Below, piece by piece: positions 31,953-42,240 of a stretch of DNA of 64,000 nt. The position numbers were made by a program, and so were the translations under genes. This DNA comes from a bacterium (GTDB lineage: Bacteria; Patescibacteriota; Gracilibacteria; Absconditabacterales; Absconditicoccaceae), in the NCBI GenBank assembly GCA_020627925.1, contig JAHDFY010000003.1, positions 62,001-126,000 of the forward strand, in the 5' to 3' direction. How positions within the stretch are numbered: the stretch's first letter is position 1; every line of letters begins with the position of its first letter. The notes beneath the pieces were generated by a model, which was not told the DNA's origin, did not search any database, and saw nothing but the letters and a program-made list of their open reading frames with translations.

Positions 31953-32618
31953 ATGGCAGGTTTATCGAAGAAAAATATATGAAAAAAAATAAAAAAATTG
32001 TCTTACTGGGGATTTTTTTGAATAATTTGATTAGTTACTGTCTCACGATTTTCTCAAGAACGAATAGCAAAGCAAAATACTTTTTCTGAAATTCAAAAAA
32101 TTCCTGATGTTGATGTTGGTTTGCTTTTGTGAACAACAAAAATACTAAAAAACGGGAAGAAGAACCTATTTTTTATTTATCGTATAAACGCAGCCGTTTC
32201 TTTGTATAAAGAATGAAAAATTGATTATATATTAGTAAGTGGCGATAATGGAAGATCAACGTATGATGAAGCGAGTGATATGTTTGACGAACTGGTCAAA
32301 CATGGAGTAGCATCTTGAGACATTGTCTTAGATTATGCATGATTTCGCACATTAGATAGTGTTATTCGTGCTCAAAAAGTATTCTGAGTAAAAAACATGA
32401 CTATTATTTCTCAAAAATTTCACACAACGAGAGCTTTGACTATTTGTTATCTTAATGGTCTTGAATGCCTTGCGTATCCAGCACAAGATGTTCCCATAAA
32501 TAGAGGACCCAGAGTACTGTTACGTGAAACTTTAGCAAGAGTTCTTACTTACATTGACCACGTCATTGCTAGAAAGCCACATTTTCTGGGTGAAGAAGAA
32601 GAAACTCCCTGGAAGTAA
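31953..32618 (+). CDS. DUF218/YdcF-SanA family membrane protein
   Basis: A 221-residue protein with one N-terminal membrane helix that becomes visible only with TGA as Gly (LSYWGFFGIIGLVTVSRF). The DUF218 domain follows: VDVGLLLGTTKILKNGKKN, YILVSGDNGRSTYDEASDM, VLDYAGFRTLDSVIRAQKVFG and MTIISQKFHTTRAL. SanA/YdcF/ElyC proteins act in envelope barrier function and bind nucleotides or lipid-linked intermediates. ATG at 31953 is chosen because the same frame runs through the membrane helix. Divergent from the reductase gene. Confidence 0.85.
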
Positions 32619-32648
32619 TAAATAATGAGACCAGGATAGCAAAATTTA

Positions 32649-33338
32649 TTATTTAAATCGACTACGAACAGTTGTTCATACATTATTGGCTGTATTAGAA
32701 ATACTGTTTCCAACGTTGGTTGCAGTATCGACAATGCCGTCTTTGATTGCAGCTGTTTTTGCGGTAATGTTTTGCAGTGTTTGTATATTTTCCCAAATAG
32801 TATCTAGTACTGCTTGTATCTTGGCAGCAACAAACATATACCAATCTGCTACATAATATGTCATATAGACCACCGCTGCAGAAATAAGAATAAAAAGGAT
32901 TCTCACAAACCGCTTACCTTGTCAGATAAGCATATACATAATGATAGAAGATTTGCGTTTTTTTATGAAAGAAAAAAGAAATCCAGAAAGCCAAAACAAA
33001 ATAATCATGATGACAATGCTCACAGGAGCAAATGAAAAATTAGTAATAAACCCAAATGGCAAAAAGACAAGAAGCGCCCTATAGAGCGTCATCTCTGTAC
33101 TTCCCATAAAGTCGTATAAATCAACACCTGAGTGGAGATCTGGATAATGTTTTTTGAGTACATCGTGCACCTTTTTTTCAATAAGTTTGTCCATTTTTTC
33201 TGGATCGAACGATTCTGCTGGTTTGATGTCGTTCATACTAATTGATTCTAGTATTGGATCAGGATCAGTAGGGGGGGTGATCGGTTTTGCTGCAGAAGCA
33301 GTTTGATCTGATAAAAATGATTCGTTTTGAGGCATCAT
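32649..33338 (-). CDS. Membrane protein with three hydrophobic segments
   Basis: A 229-residue protein. The N-terminal half is soluble, proline- and acid-rich (TASAAKPITPPTDPDPILES). Two membrane helices (ALLVFLPFGFITNFSF, VSIVIMIILFWLSGFLFSF) and a third (RILFILISAAVVYMTYYV) follow. The C-terminal tail has repeated hydrophobic heptads and Asn/Ala/Thr-rich sequence (DTATNVGNSISNTANNVG). TGA is Gly in two places. No family recognised. It lies downstream of the M42 peptidase gene but behind that gene's terminator. Confidence 0.7.
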
Positions 33339-33390
33339 GTCTGGTCACAAAATGAAATGAGTTGCACACAACTATAACAATCTATCCATC

Positions 33391-33427
33391 AAAAAAAAGT
33401 CCAAACGCCACAGCGTTCAGACCTTTT
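33391..33427 (-). terminator. Terminator of the M42 peptidase gene
   Basis: On the minus strand, AAGGTCTGAACGC/GCGTTTGGACTT with a short loop, followed by eight Ts. Confidence 0.85.
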
Positions 33428-33439
33428 GTAGGTATTTTA

Positions 33440-34570
33440 TTATGAAAGATAAGAAAAATTTTGTCCGTCTTCAATTGCGAGAACTGATTCATAAATCAGC
33501 TTGATAGCATTTTCGACATCATCTTTGTGGGCAGCTTCTACCGTCGTATGCATATATCTTAGTGGAAGCGAAACCAGCGCAGAAGGAACTCCTTCATTGC
33601 TGTAGGCAAAGGCATCCGTGTCTGTTCCTGTATAATACGAAGCAGCCAATCTTTGAAATGCAATGTCTTTATCTTTGGCTACATCCTTGATGAGTTGAAG
33701 AAGATTGTTGTGTACAGCAGGACCCGTTGTCAATACAGGACCAGCACCACATTTTGTGTCTCCTTCCTTTTTGATATCAATCATGGGAGTTGATGTATCG
33801 TGACAAACATCAGTCACTATTGCGACGTTGGGTTTGATACTATGAGCAATCATATGAGCACCTTTTAAACCGATTTCTTCCTGAACGGAATTCACGATAT
33901 ATAGAGAAAATGGAAGTTGTTTCTTATTTTGACGGAGGAGTCTTGCGACTTGCGCAATCATGAATCCACCGGCTCTATTGTCCAGAGCTCTTCCTACATA
34001 GTACCTATCATTGAGTATCATGAATGTATCAGGGTAGGTCACGACATTACCTACATAAATTCCCATTTCATGGACTTCTTCTTTGCTTGTTGCTCCACAG
34101 TCTAAGAAAATTTTATCCATTGTTGGAGCTGGATCATCGCCTCATTTTTTGCGAGTATGAATTGCAGGCCATCCAAAAACAGCAGGAATTTCTTTACCAT
34201 CTTCTGAGTGGATAATAACCCTTTTTGATGGTGCAATCATATGGTCAGAACCACCATTACGAGTGACATAAATGAAACCTTTGTCATCAATATAATGCAC
34301 AAATCGGCTAATTTCATCCGCATGCGCCTCGATGACTACCTTGTAGTCACAACCAGGATTCACAATACCTACCGCAGTTCCGTAGGTATCAACATAGGTT
34401 TCGTCGACAAATGGTTTTATATAATCAAGCCATACTTTTTGCCCTGTATACTCAAATCCTGTTGGTGAAGGAGTGTTTAATAATTTTTCAAAAAAATTCA
34501 CAGACTCCTTGGTAAGTATCGATGTCTTTTGAGTGTTCTTGTTTGTTTTTGCTGTCTTTTTTTCTGCCAT
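33440..34570 (-). CDS. M42 family glutamyl/leucyl aminopeptidase
   Basis: A 376-residue metalloaminopeptidase. Metal and catalytic motifs: IEAHADEISRFVHYID (first His/Asp), GRALDNRAGGFM (bridging Asp), VNSVQEEIGLKGA (catalytic Glu pair), TDVCHDTSTPM and YMHTTVEAAHKDD (last His). A Lys/Thr-rich N-terminal extension (MAEKKTAKTNKNTQKTS) precedes the core. One TGA is Gly (KKGGDDPAP). M42 enzymes form large tetrahedral complexes that trim peptides. Its own promoter (TTGCAT/TATACT) lies just upstream. Confidence 0.92.
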
Positions 34571-34606
34571 ATTCGTCCACAAATAAGTAATAAACGTTGT
34601 CTCCGC

Positions 34607-34634
34607 AGTATAGCCAATTTTCACGGTAATGCAA
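34607..34634 (-). promoter_or_regulatory. Candidate promoter of the M42 peptidase gene
   Basis: Minus strand TTGCAT (-35), 16-bp spacer, TATACT (-10). The ATG is 36 nt downstream of the -10 box. Confidence 0.5.
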
Positions 34635-34636
34635 AA

Positions 34637-34688
34637 CAAAACAAGCCCTTGGTTACATTATTTATACAATATTAAGGGGCTTGTTTTG
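34637..34688. terminator. Long-stem hairpin, likely terminator
   Basis: A 12-bp perfect stem CAAAACAAGCCC/GGGCTTGTTTTG with a loop of about 28 nt. It probably ends the cysS-2H transcript coming from the right. The region 34571-34995 otherwise holds the M42 promoter, a second small hairpin with T-run (CACCAAGGTG then GCATTTTTTT at 34782-34803, plus orientation) and no gene I can support. Confidence 0.55.
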
Positions 34689-34995
34689 TAGTTTTTATAA
34701 TATTATTTCATATGTATACGAGAATTTTTCTCCCAAACAAAAATGCTTTTAACAAGAATAATACTATAGGATAGAAATAATAATCACCAAGGTGGCATTT
34801 TTTTGTGAACAAATGTATAATGAATCCTCAGAGTGCCTATGTATTAGAGAATTGTATTCATTGCAAATCATAGTGAAGGTTGTATATACACCCAAACGAA
34901 AGAACCCCCACATACAAAGGCGAAAGCAAAACAAATAACACCGTCTTTTTTCTTTCTGTAATAAGAATAGCTTGTTATGTAAAATATTCTTTGAT

Positions 34996-35577
34996 TTAGG
35001 CCTTCCCTCACATTCTAGTAAAGTACATTTCTTTGGTAAGTCTTCCTCTGTAACCAATTTTCCAAAGAGCTATTTTTTGAGAAAAAAAGGTAAACTGACG
35101 TTCTTGTGGCGTACGGCTTCCATACCCAAGTTCTATCATAGGCTGTCGACGTCTAAAAGCGTGTTCTGAAGCATAATTTCTTACCATATTGATTGTTGCC
35201 TCATCAGCTGCTTGTTCATCAAAAAAGTTGGCGCTACCGTAGGTTTCGACACTATATGATTGTAATTCTTTCATTGCCATTTGATGAAGTTGCCAGAGTT
35301 TTTTATTGAGTTCGAGTGAGTAGTAGGTCATTGCTTCACCGGTATGATAGATGTCACGTGAATCACGATTGGTAATACGACAATCAATACGACTAAATTG
35401 GCGAGCAATCAGTCTCATTACTTTTCTTACTCTATCAATGTTGCTATAATCAATAACCCCCATTGATAAAGTGATATGAGGTTGATAGGCGAGAGTGCTT
35501 TTGAATCATTTTGCACAGTATTTTTTGGCTACATGGGGTAATACCAAAACTAGTTTGGAAGCGGAAACATTAAGCAT
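34996..35577 (-). CDS. 2H phosphoesterase / 2'-5' RNA ligase-like protein
   Basis: A 193-residue protein. The first 2H motif is visible as AYQPHITLSMGVID near residue 30. The second is less clear, in the RDIYHTGEAMTYYSLELNK region, which also resembles nucleic-acid-binding helices. TGA is Gly in CAKGFKS and at the C-terminus. The ATG overlaps the end of cysS by 8 bp (ATGCTTAA), so it is translationally coupled to cysS. Coupling with a tRNA synthetase favours a tRNA- or RNA-related role, but this is inference. Confidence 0.65.
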
Positions 35578-37105
35578 TGTTTTTTTCTATAGAATATCAA
35601 TCAGCTGTATCATGAATTTCATAACCAGCACTAGTAATTTCATCTCTAAGAGCATCCGCTCTTGTGTAGTCTTTTTCTTTTTTTGCTAATATGCGAGCTT
35701 CTGCTAGATCAATGATATCTTGCGGAATATCTTCATCATCAGACGCTTGTAAATCAAATAATCCACACTTGAGCACAAAGGTTTCAAGATAGTCTATAAT
35801 AGTGTATATCTCTTCATTAGGTTGGTGCAATGATTTGTTGATTGTAGCGAGTACTTGAGGCATGTTAAGGTCTTTTGATAACGCGTTTTCTACCGAAGAG
35901 AGAAGTTCTTTTCAGGCGTCAGTAGAAACATTCACTGTCAATTCTTTTCGTGACTTATATTGAAACGCTGGTTCGTGTCCTAATAATTTTTTTTGTAGTT
36001 TTTGTCTTGTTTTTCTCGCTGCACCGACTGCCTCCCAAGTAAAATCTTGGAAGTTTGAGTAGTGAGCAGTAAAATAGAAGTATCTGAGATCAAGAGGATC
36101 AATTCATTTGTTGATTAGGTCTGTTAATGTGTAGGCATTACCAAGTGATTTACCCATTTTTTGTCATCCAACAGTAATAAACTGTCCGTGAATCCAGTAC
36201 TTTACCCATTCTTTGTGAGCAGAATCACAACAAACACTATGCTCTGATTGACAAATTTCATTGGTATGATGGGTTGTTTTCAAATCCATTCCTCCTGTAT
36301 GGATATCAAAATTTGTTCACAAATATTCTGTTGCCATTGCGCTACATTCAATATGCCAACCAGGGAAACCACGAGTTACTTGCTCTTCTTGAGTAAGCGT
36401 ACTTCTGTTGTCATGAGTCAACAATTCTCACGAACGTGAACCATCATAAATCCACTCCATTTGTCTTGTTTCATCTGTAGGAGAAAATTTCCAAAGAGCG
36501 AAGTCAGTCGCGTTTTTCTTTCCATGATCTTCGACTCTTGCTCACGATTGCAGTCCTTCTAGATGTCATGCAGGGAGAAGTTTTCCATAATCATCGATTT
36601 TTGCTGTATCAAAATAAATACCATCTCATGCGATGACATAAGTAAGTCATTTTTTTGTAAGTTTTTTGACCATATCAATTTGTTGGCGGATATGATCAGT
36701 TGCTTTGGGATAGTGATCAATATCAACATTGTTGAGTAGTGACATATGTTCCATAAATTCATCGGTATATCTTTGAGCGATATCTCGCGCAGAGATTCCT
36801 TCTCTTTTTGATCATTTTTCCATTCTGTCTTCACCGTTGTCACCATCTCCAACAAGATGCCCCACATCCGTCAAGTTCATGACATGCTTGACTGGATAGC
36901 CCATAATGTGTTTTATGACATTTTTTATTAAATCAGAAAGTTGGAAAGTTCTCAAATTACCAATGGTCGCAGTGTTGTAGACAGTAGGTCAACAGCTATA
37001 TATTCACACATAGTCTTTTTTTGGCCCTTGGTAATTGGGATCCTCTATAAGTGGAACAAACTTTGCAAGTTTGCCCGTTACATTGTCGTGTATATATAGT
37101 TCCAT
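35570..37105 (-). CDS. cysS: Cysteinyl-tRNA synthetase
   Basis: A 511-residue class I synthetase. [19 protein letters not shown] carries the zinc-ligand Cys and the HIGH-equivalent TIGN. Further zinc ligands are in WHIECSAMA and HTNEICQSE. The KMSKS-equivalent is [10 protein letters not shown]. The C-terminal anticodon-binding helices end in [18 protein letters not shown]. Many TGA glycines occur, and without recoding the gene falls into more than ten pieces. The GIYSCGPTVY start and overall length fit CysRS well. It shares a transcript with the 2H-like gene. Confidence 0.94.
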
Positions 37106-37153
37106 TGTAAGCGATTGAATAATAAACTATCTTGATACTAGTAATTCCAGCAC

Positions 37154-37183
37154 AAAAAAAAACACAAACTTTCGTTTGTGTTT
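37154..37183 (-). terminator. Terminator of the small lipoprotein gene
   Basis: Minus strand AAACACAAAC/GTTTGTGTTT with a 4-nt loop followed by a run of Ts. Confidence 0.85.
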
Positions 37184-37207
37184 GTCTGAGTCTTGTTGAT
37201 CAGTTGA

Positions 37208-37516
37208 TTAGTTTGATGATTCAGCGCTTGCGTCTTCAATCATTTGTTCAACTTCACTTACTACTTCTTCAGCAGTTTCAGTTGCTTCAGCTTCTTCGGC
37301 GTCAACAGCAGATCCTGTTTCATTTTCAGTAGTAGTTTCCTCAGTTGTTTCTTCAGCGTCAACTGTTTCAGTTTCAACAGTATTTCCTGTTGTTGTATCA
37401 ACAGTTTCTACTACGTTTCCTGATTCTGTTGTTACTTCAGTATTAGGTTGTTGTGAACCACAACCAGCCAATACTACAACGAACGCCAAAGCAAACAATG
37501 CTGTAAGTTTCTTCAT
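37208..37516 (-). CDS. Small acidic Thr/Glu-rich lipoprotein
   Basis: A 102-residue lipoprotein: signal peptide MKKLTALFALAFVVVLAGC with a clear lipobox (Cys19). The mature chain is entirely low complexity, made of Thr, Glu, Val and Ala (for example VETVDTTTGNTVETETVDAEE). It probably forms an extended, negatively charged surface chain rather than a folded enzyme. The start is the ATG at 37516 that begins the signal peptide. It has its own terminator. Confidence 0.8.
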   Translation of the reverse strand: MKKLTALFALAFVVVLAGCGSQQPNTEVTTESGNVVETVDTTTGNTVETETVDAEETTEETTTENETGSAVDAEEAEATETAEEVVSEVEQMIEDASAESSN

Positions 37517-37756
37517 TATCAAAGCGTACAAAAATAAACTCTTCGTCCTCTTAAGACCATCGCAATATAGAGATTGGTTATAACAATGCAAGCCCAAATA
37601 AAAATTATAAGACAAATTATTATATTGTCACTTATCAAAATAAAATCATCGTCTTATGGAAATATTGACATGTTTTAAATTTGATGATGAAAAATGGTCT
37701 TGTTTTACTATAATAATGCAAGTGATAGTAAGTGTTTATAGATTAATTAAGAGCAT

Positions 37757-37942
37757 ATGGATTTTTTGATAAAAGAAGACTCAAAATTGAGACAACGCGA
37801 TGTCTATTATTATACTCGCACAAAACTGGATAGGTTGCAAAATGAAATCTGCCAACAAGAGCCAAAATGAATGATCAAACAACTAGGAAAACAAGTTTCT
37901 CACATCATACAAATAATTGTTGGTATTTTTGTAATGAGCTAA
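37757..37942 (+). CDS. Small protein with C-terminal hydrophobic segment
   Basis: A 61-residue reading frame (MDFLIKEDSKLRQRDVYYYTRTKL...) with a short C-terminal hydrophobic stretch (SHIIQIIVGIFVMS). One TGA is Gly. It is followed by a strong terminator at 37970. No family recognised. Confidence 0.5.
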
Positions 37943-37969
37943 TGAGGCTTTTGTAATTGTAACAAATAG

Positions 37970-38003
37970 AAAAAGAAGTTTCGCATAACGAAACTTCTTT
38001 TTT
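37970..38003. terminator. Bidirectional terminator
   Basis: A 14-bp stem AAAAAGAAGTTTCG/CGAAACTTCTTTTT with loop CATAA, with A and T runs on both sides. It serves the convergent genes at 37757 and 38007. Confidence 0.85.
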
Positions 38004-38006
38004 ACA

Positions 38007-38468
38007 TTATCAAAAATCAGGTGATATGCGATCTGATTTCCAAATGTAACCATTTACTTGGTAGCCTCCCAAATTAGGATCTCGACTATCAGGACTTTGC
38101 ACATAGACAAATAATTCGTAGCTGCATGATGGATGTCCTGGGTTATCAAGATTGATTGCTATTATTGTACTGCCATTTCCTAGTGTAGCATACTTGCTAT
38201 TATTCTGTTTTTCATGGTTATTGTGATACTCTCGTAGAACAAGAGTAACGTCATCAAGATCATGATAACAACCTTCTGTAAGGAATGAAGCTAGATCAAT
38301 ACTAGCGCTTATTTTATTGTCTCCTCCAGTCGTATCGATAGTGATACTATAAGGAGGGGATAGATGGCAACAATTCCCTATAAGGGTATGAGGAGATTTG
38401 CGGCATCCACAGACAAAAACAAAGCTACTAAATAGCAGTAAAAACAAACTGTTTTTTTGTAAATTCAT
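38007..38468 (-). CDS. Cysteine-rich lipoprotein of unknown function
   Basis: A 153-residue lipoprotein: signal peptide MNLQKNSLFLLLFSSFVFV, lipobox VCGC. The mature part has Cys in IGNCCHLSPPYS, EGCYHDL and PSCSYEL, so disulfides are likely. It reads ...SPDF-TGA-TAA. Under code 25 the protein ends in Gly; under the standard code it ends one residue earlier. No internal TGA occurs among about 12 glycines. In style it matches the exported genes at 11183, 19854 and 20592. Function unknown. Confidence 0.72.
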
Positions 38469-38530
38469 TTTTTGGTTTTTTTGTTAGAAAAGAGAAAAAT
38501 ACTATACATAAACAAACTATTTTTAGCAAC

Positions 38531-38558
38531 AAAAAAAGAGCAATCTAGATTGCTCTTT
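38531..38558 (-). terminator. Terminator of ppaC
   Basis: Stem AAAGAGCAATC/GATTGCTCTTT; on the minus strand it is followed by a run of Ts. Confidence 0.8.
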
Positions 38559-38568
38559 GTACAAAAAA

Positions 38569-39513
38569 TTATGATGAAAGTGCCTCTGATATTGGTGGCA
38601 CAATGGTTTTTTTTCTTGAAACTCTTTTTCCAAGATGTGCAATGTGATCGCTCGTTTCTGCATCAAAAGCTTTTTTTACAATGGATGCTTCTACGTCGCT
38701 AGCAACAATACACGTGTTTGTTTCGTTCAAAATGTCAATCACACACAACAACACGAAATCAAGTCAGGTTTCTTCCTTTATCGTATGAATTGCTTCAACA
38801 ATTTCTTCCTTTCTTCCCAATGCGTAGTCTGGATCTGTTGTTTCTATCACGCCAATTCATGATTTCATCCCTCCAAATTCAAAATTTTTGTAGTCAATTT
38901 GTACTAACTCTTTTGCAGAAATATCACCCAAATCAGATTTTGCAGAGAACATTTTCATACTATATTCGTGTAAATCTTCAATTGCAGCAATAGTGTTTAG
39001 TTCCTCAACAATTGCTTTGTCCTCTTCGGTAGTTGTTGGCGATCTAAAGTGTAATGTATCCGAAAGGATCGCACTAATCATCATGGTTGCAAGTTGTTGC
39101 GATGGTTGATATCCTTTTTCTTTGAAGATTTTGTGTAGGATAGACGCAGTAGAACCCAACGTTTCTAACCTCATATGAAGCGGTTTGTGCGTAGAAAAAT
39201 CTCCCATTTTGTGGTGATCTACTACTCATTTGATTTCATGTTTGTCCATGTCATAAATACTTTGATTTTGTTCATTATGATCGACAAGAACGATATGGGC
39301 ACCATCTGGCAGCTCCTCAACGATCATAGGCATATCCATCCCTACATGCTCAAGAACAAACTTTGTTTCGTTGTTTGCTTCCCCCAAGGCAACCGGCTCT
39401 ACATCATGACCATGATCAGCCAAAAAAGCAGCATAAACCAACGCAGAAACAATAGCATCAGTATCCGGGGATTTATGTCCCATTATATAAGTTTTTGTAT
39501 TCTTATCGTACAT
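38569..39513 (-). CDS. ppaC: Manganese-dependent inorganic pyrophosphatase (DHH family)
   Basis: A 314-residue class C (family II) pyrophosphatase. Motifs: MGHKSPDTDAIVSALVYA at the N-terminus, VLVDHNEQNQS, VVDHHKMGDF (the DHH signature, the Gly before VVDHH being TGA), and the DHHA2 domain with RKKTIVPPI at the end. It hydrolyses pyrophosphate in the cytoplasm, pulling biosynthetic reactions forward. It lies 67 bp downstream of the zincin-like gene on the same strand. Confidence 0.93.
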
Positions 39514-39580
39514 AGAAAGATAATGCAAAAAATAAATATCAGTCTCATACTAGTGTTTGTGATTGTATTTTCAAGTCTCG

Positions 39581-40528
39581 CTAGCACAAACGTTTTTTTT
39601 GCTGCAGTGTTGCTAACCGGTTTTTGTTCATACGTCATTCTGACAGCTGCGTAAAAGCTTTCATAACTAATTGTATTTTTTTGGAAAGAAGAGGATCGTT
39701 ATTGGCTCTATGAAACATATGAGCAGGATCTCTCAGTAAACATTCGGCGATAGTTGCTTGATCTTCGGATATGTTTTCTTTTCCATAATTGTAAGCAAAT
39801 CATTTGCTTTCTTTACTGAGCTGCCTTTTTTGATAAAAAGAATCTTTGAGGCGTCTGAGGCTTGCTCGATCTGTAATATCATTGTACCAATGCATTGCTT
39901 GGTGATAGAGCTCATGGTCGAATGACTTTCTAATACGATGAGCATTCAAATAAACGTTGTTGTTCTCGTTGGACGTGAATCATCATAGATTCGTGCAATG
40001 CGTTCCTTTTTCTTTTTTTGAAAAACTTTCTGCGATGATGATGCTTTCTAATTTGCTATGGTGAATATAGATGGGAGGATATTTGGCAATTTGTTTTTTG
40101 ATTTCAGGAATAGCAGCAATAAATGAAGTAGGGGAGAGTCAAGGAGTGTAGATGCTGTCATGCCAAAAGCCTTCTTCGATTCTAGGCAGAATAGTAATCT
40201 GGTAGGTCTGTTCTATTCGTTGTTTTTCTTTGTCTATGTGCTCTTGGTGCATAGCAAATTCCAAAAGGTTTTCATAGAGCGTAAAAAATTCTTTGTGAGA
40301 AATTTTTTCTCACCAAAAATCTGAGTGAAAAAGTGATAACAACAGTTCCCTAGGATCAGACAAGGTGCCAAAGCAAAAAAGCATTGCCTCGTGAAGTTGA
40401 TCAGAAAAAAAATCAATTAGTTTTTCTCTATGTTCTTGATCTACTTGAGTGAGTAAAAAATCAAGATATTCTAAAAGAAGCTTTTTATCTTCAGGAAAAT
40501 AAAAATTAGCAGATTGAAGCATATTCAT
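39581..40528 (-). CDS. Zincin-like metallopeptidase candidate
   Basis: A 315-residue protein without a signal peptide. The segment SFDHELYHQAMHWYND contains an HExxH motif, and a downstream acidic EDQATIAECLL could supply the third zinc ligand, as in gluzincins. The N-terminal half is helical and Leu/Phe-rich. TGA is Gly in DFWGEKIS, in SKGFAYNYG and near the end, where LSEGRMNKNR continues past a TGA to TAG at 39581. Family not recognised; peptidase activity is inferred from the motif alone. Confidence 0.6.
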
Positions 40529-40710
40529 GACGTCTTGTTGTTGTAATCACTTCACAATAACACACAAATTACACGATAATAAAATTTTTACTACTATTTA
40601 GTGTATAGTTATGTATATTTTTGTCAAATAACGAGGCATTTTTTTTGAAAAAATATTGCAATTATTTGAGTGAAACAATACATCCTATGTATCTTTATTT
40701 GTATAGATAG

Positions 40711-40716
40711 TATAAT
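40711..40716 (+). promoter_or_regulatory. -10 box of the DUF4282 gene
   Basis: TATAAT ending 13 nt before the first ATG of an ATGATGATG start cluster at 40730. The 5' leader would be about 8 nt or less. Confidence 0.4.
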
Positions 40717-40729
40717 AATGAAAACAAAA

Positions 40730-41002
40730 ATGATGATGAAAGATTGGTTTACAAAAGAAGGAGTTTGTAAATTTGTTTTTGACTTTAACGAATTGTTCGT
40801 TGCGCCGGTAATTATCAAAGTTCTCCACCTTATCGTGCAAATTGGATTGGTTGTAGGATTGCTTTTTGCCACATTTACAGAATCTTTCTTTGCATTTCTT
40901 CTTATCGTACCAGGAGTATTCGTAATAAGATTTTACTTTGAAATGATTAGTGCAATCTTTTCAATCAACAACAATCTTGCTGCTATCAAAAAGGCAAAAT
41001 AA
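40730..41002 (+). CDS. DUF4282 membrane protein
   Basis: A 90-residue protein with two membrane helices (FVAPVIIKVLHLIVQIGLVVGLLFATF and FFAFLLIVPGVFVIRFYFEMI) joined by a short loop. The RFYFEMISAIFSINNNL segment is the DUF4282 hallmark. Three consecutive ATGs (40730, 40733, 40736) could start it; the upstream ATG at 40718 lies only 1 nt after the -10 box, so it is unlikely. Role unknown. Confidence 0.75.
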   Translation: MMMKDWFTKEGVCKFVFDFNELFVAPVIIKVLHLIVQIGLVVGLLFATFTESFFAFLLIVPGVFVIRFYFEMISAIFSINNNLAAIKKAK

Positions 41003-41012
41003 TCACAAAAGA

Positions 41013-41040
41013 CTGTAGCAATAGTTGCTACGGTTTTTTT
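41013..41040 (+). terminator. Terminator of the DUF4282 gene
   Basis: Stem CTGTAGCAA/TTGCTACGG (one G-U pair) with a 3-nt loop followed by seven Ts. Confidence 0.8.
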
Positions 41041-41114
41041 TATGAAAACTAGCATTGCCCTTGGGATCAAAATGTCTATATATGAATGAATAATTTACCT
41101 TGCCTATATGAAAA

Positions 41115-41687
41115 ATGAATAAGTTATTGCTTACTGCACACCCCAACCCTGATGGCTTTACTCACAAAATAGCTGCCACCTACCAACAACACTCAGAAGA
41201 AAAGAATCATAATGTCAAAATCATCGACCTCTATGATCCTCAACGAAAACAAGACTTTCTGATTCTCGACAAAACAAATAGGCCAGTGGATGATCCTTTG
41301 AGATCGACTATGCAAGATCTAATTACACGAGCAGATGAAATTGTATTTATTTTTCCAGTATGGTGGTTTGATGCACCTGCAATTCTCAAGAATTGGTTTG
41401 ATATCAATATGACTCAAGGATTTGCTTTCAAATACAAAGGATGACTTGTGCCAGATAAATTACTAAAAGAAAAAACATCAAGAATATTCCTTACTACCGG
41501 TGGTCCAACCTGGGTATCATATTCTTTGTGATTGTGTTATTGGTTGTCGTGGGTCAAAGGAAGATTAGGATTTGTTGGTATCAAAAATAAATCATACACT
41601 GTGTTTGGTAACATGAACAAATTAAGATACCCCAAAGATAGAAAAAAAATGCTAGAAAAAGTAAAATTTATTGCCTTAGAAAAGTAA
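41115..41687 (+). CDS. NAD(P)H quinone reductase / flavodoxin-fold protein
   Basis: A 190-residue member of the NQO1/MdaB/KefG group. LLLTAHPNPDGFTHKIA is the flavin phosphate loop, IVFIFPVWWFDAPAILKNWFD the characteristic FMN/FAD-binding strand, and LTTGGPTWVSY the third loop. TGA is Gly in YKGGLVPD and SLGLCY. It is the first gene of a set with a membrane protein and a Na+/H+ antiporter. KefF/KefG-type proteins regulate K+/H+ antiporters, so the position is suggestive. Confidence 0.85.
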
Positions 41688-41691
41688 CATA

Positions 41692-42219
41692 ATGCGAGAA
41701 TATGTGGTTTTAGGGTTTTTGGCGTGATCAGCAACATTTTTGCCTGCAGCATTTCCGCTCGCACTTGCAAATGTTTTTTTGTTGTTGGGCCAATGATATG
41801 ATCCTTATTCTGTGTTGCTTTGGGCCGTTGTATGATCATTGATTGGTGATGCGTTCTTGCGATACATTGATCCCTATTTGATAGGCGCAGTCAACCGAAT
41901 ATATAGGGTACTTTTCAACAAAAAAGAACAATTCAACAAAGAAGAAAAACACCAACAAATACAGAACATGCAACCTACCTCTAGGTTTTGAAAACGGATG
42001 AAAAAAGCATATTTGTCTATTACTGATGCAAAAAATTCTTGAATTCTTTTTGTTGCTGTTGCGTTTACTACCTACGTGGCAATACCCGATATTTTGATTA
42101 TCACTCTTGTTCGTCAAAGAAAGTCGATGCTATTCTTTATGCTCGCTGCTTTTACGTGAAAATTTGCTTTATATGCCGGGTATGCTCTTGGTGTTGTGTG
42201 AATTAGTTCTTTGTTTTAA
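41692..42219 (+). CDS. Polytopic membrane protein, unidentified
   Basis: A 175-residue protein beginning 4 bp after the quinone reductase stop. Several hydrophobic stretches (VVLGFLAGSATFLPAAFPLALANVFLLLG, GILFVAVAFTTYVAIPDILIITL, LFFMLAAFTGKFALYAGYALGVVG) are separated by a basic soluble loop. Seven or more TGAs are Gly within membrane helices. The GSATFLPAAFPLALANVF pattern recalls SNARE-associated/DedA-like or YqaA-type proteins, but I cannot confirm it. It sits directly upstream of the antiporter gene. Confidence 0.6.
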
Positions 42220-42240
42220 ATTCGTTACTTGCTTGCTACT

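Noticed and set aside
34764-35057. Minus-strand 97-aa frame next to the 2H-like gene
   Set aside because: Overlaps the end of the 2H-like gene in another frame, no conserved motif, unusual composition; probably chance.
39523-39654. Plus-strand 43-aa hydrophobic reading frame
   Set aside because: Its second half overlaps the zincin-like gene on the other strand, which continues to 39581 when TGA is Gly, and its start is only 9 bp from the divergent ppaC start with no room for a promoter.
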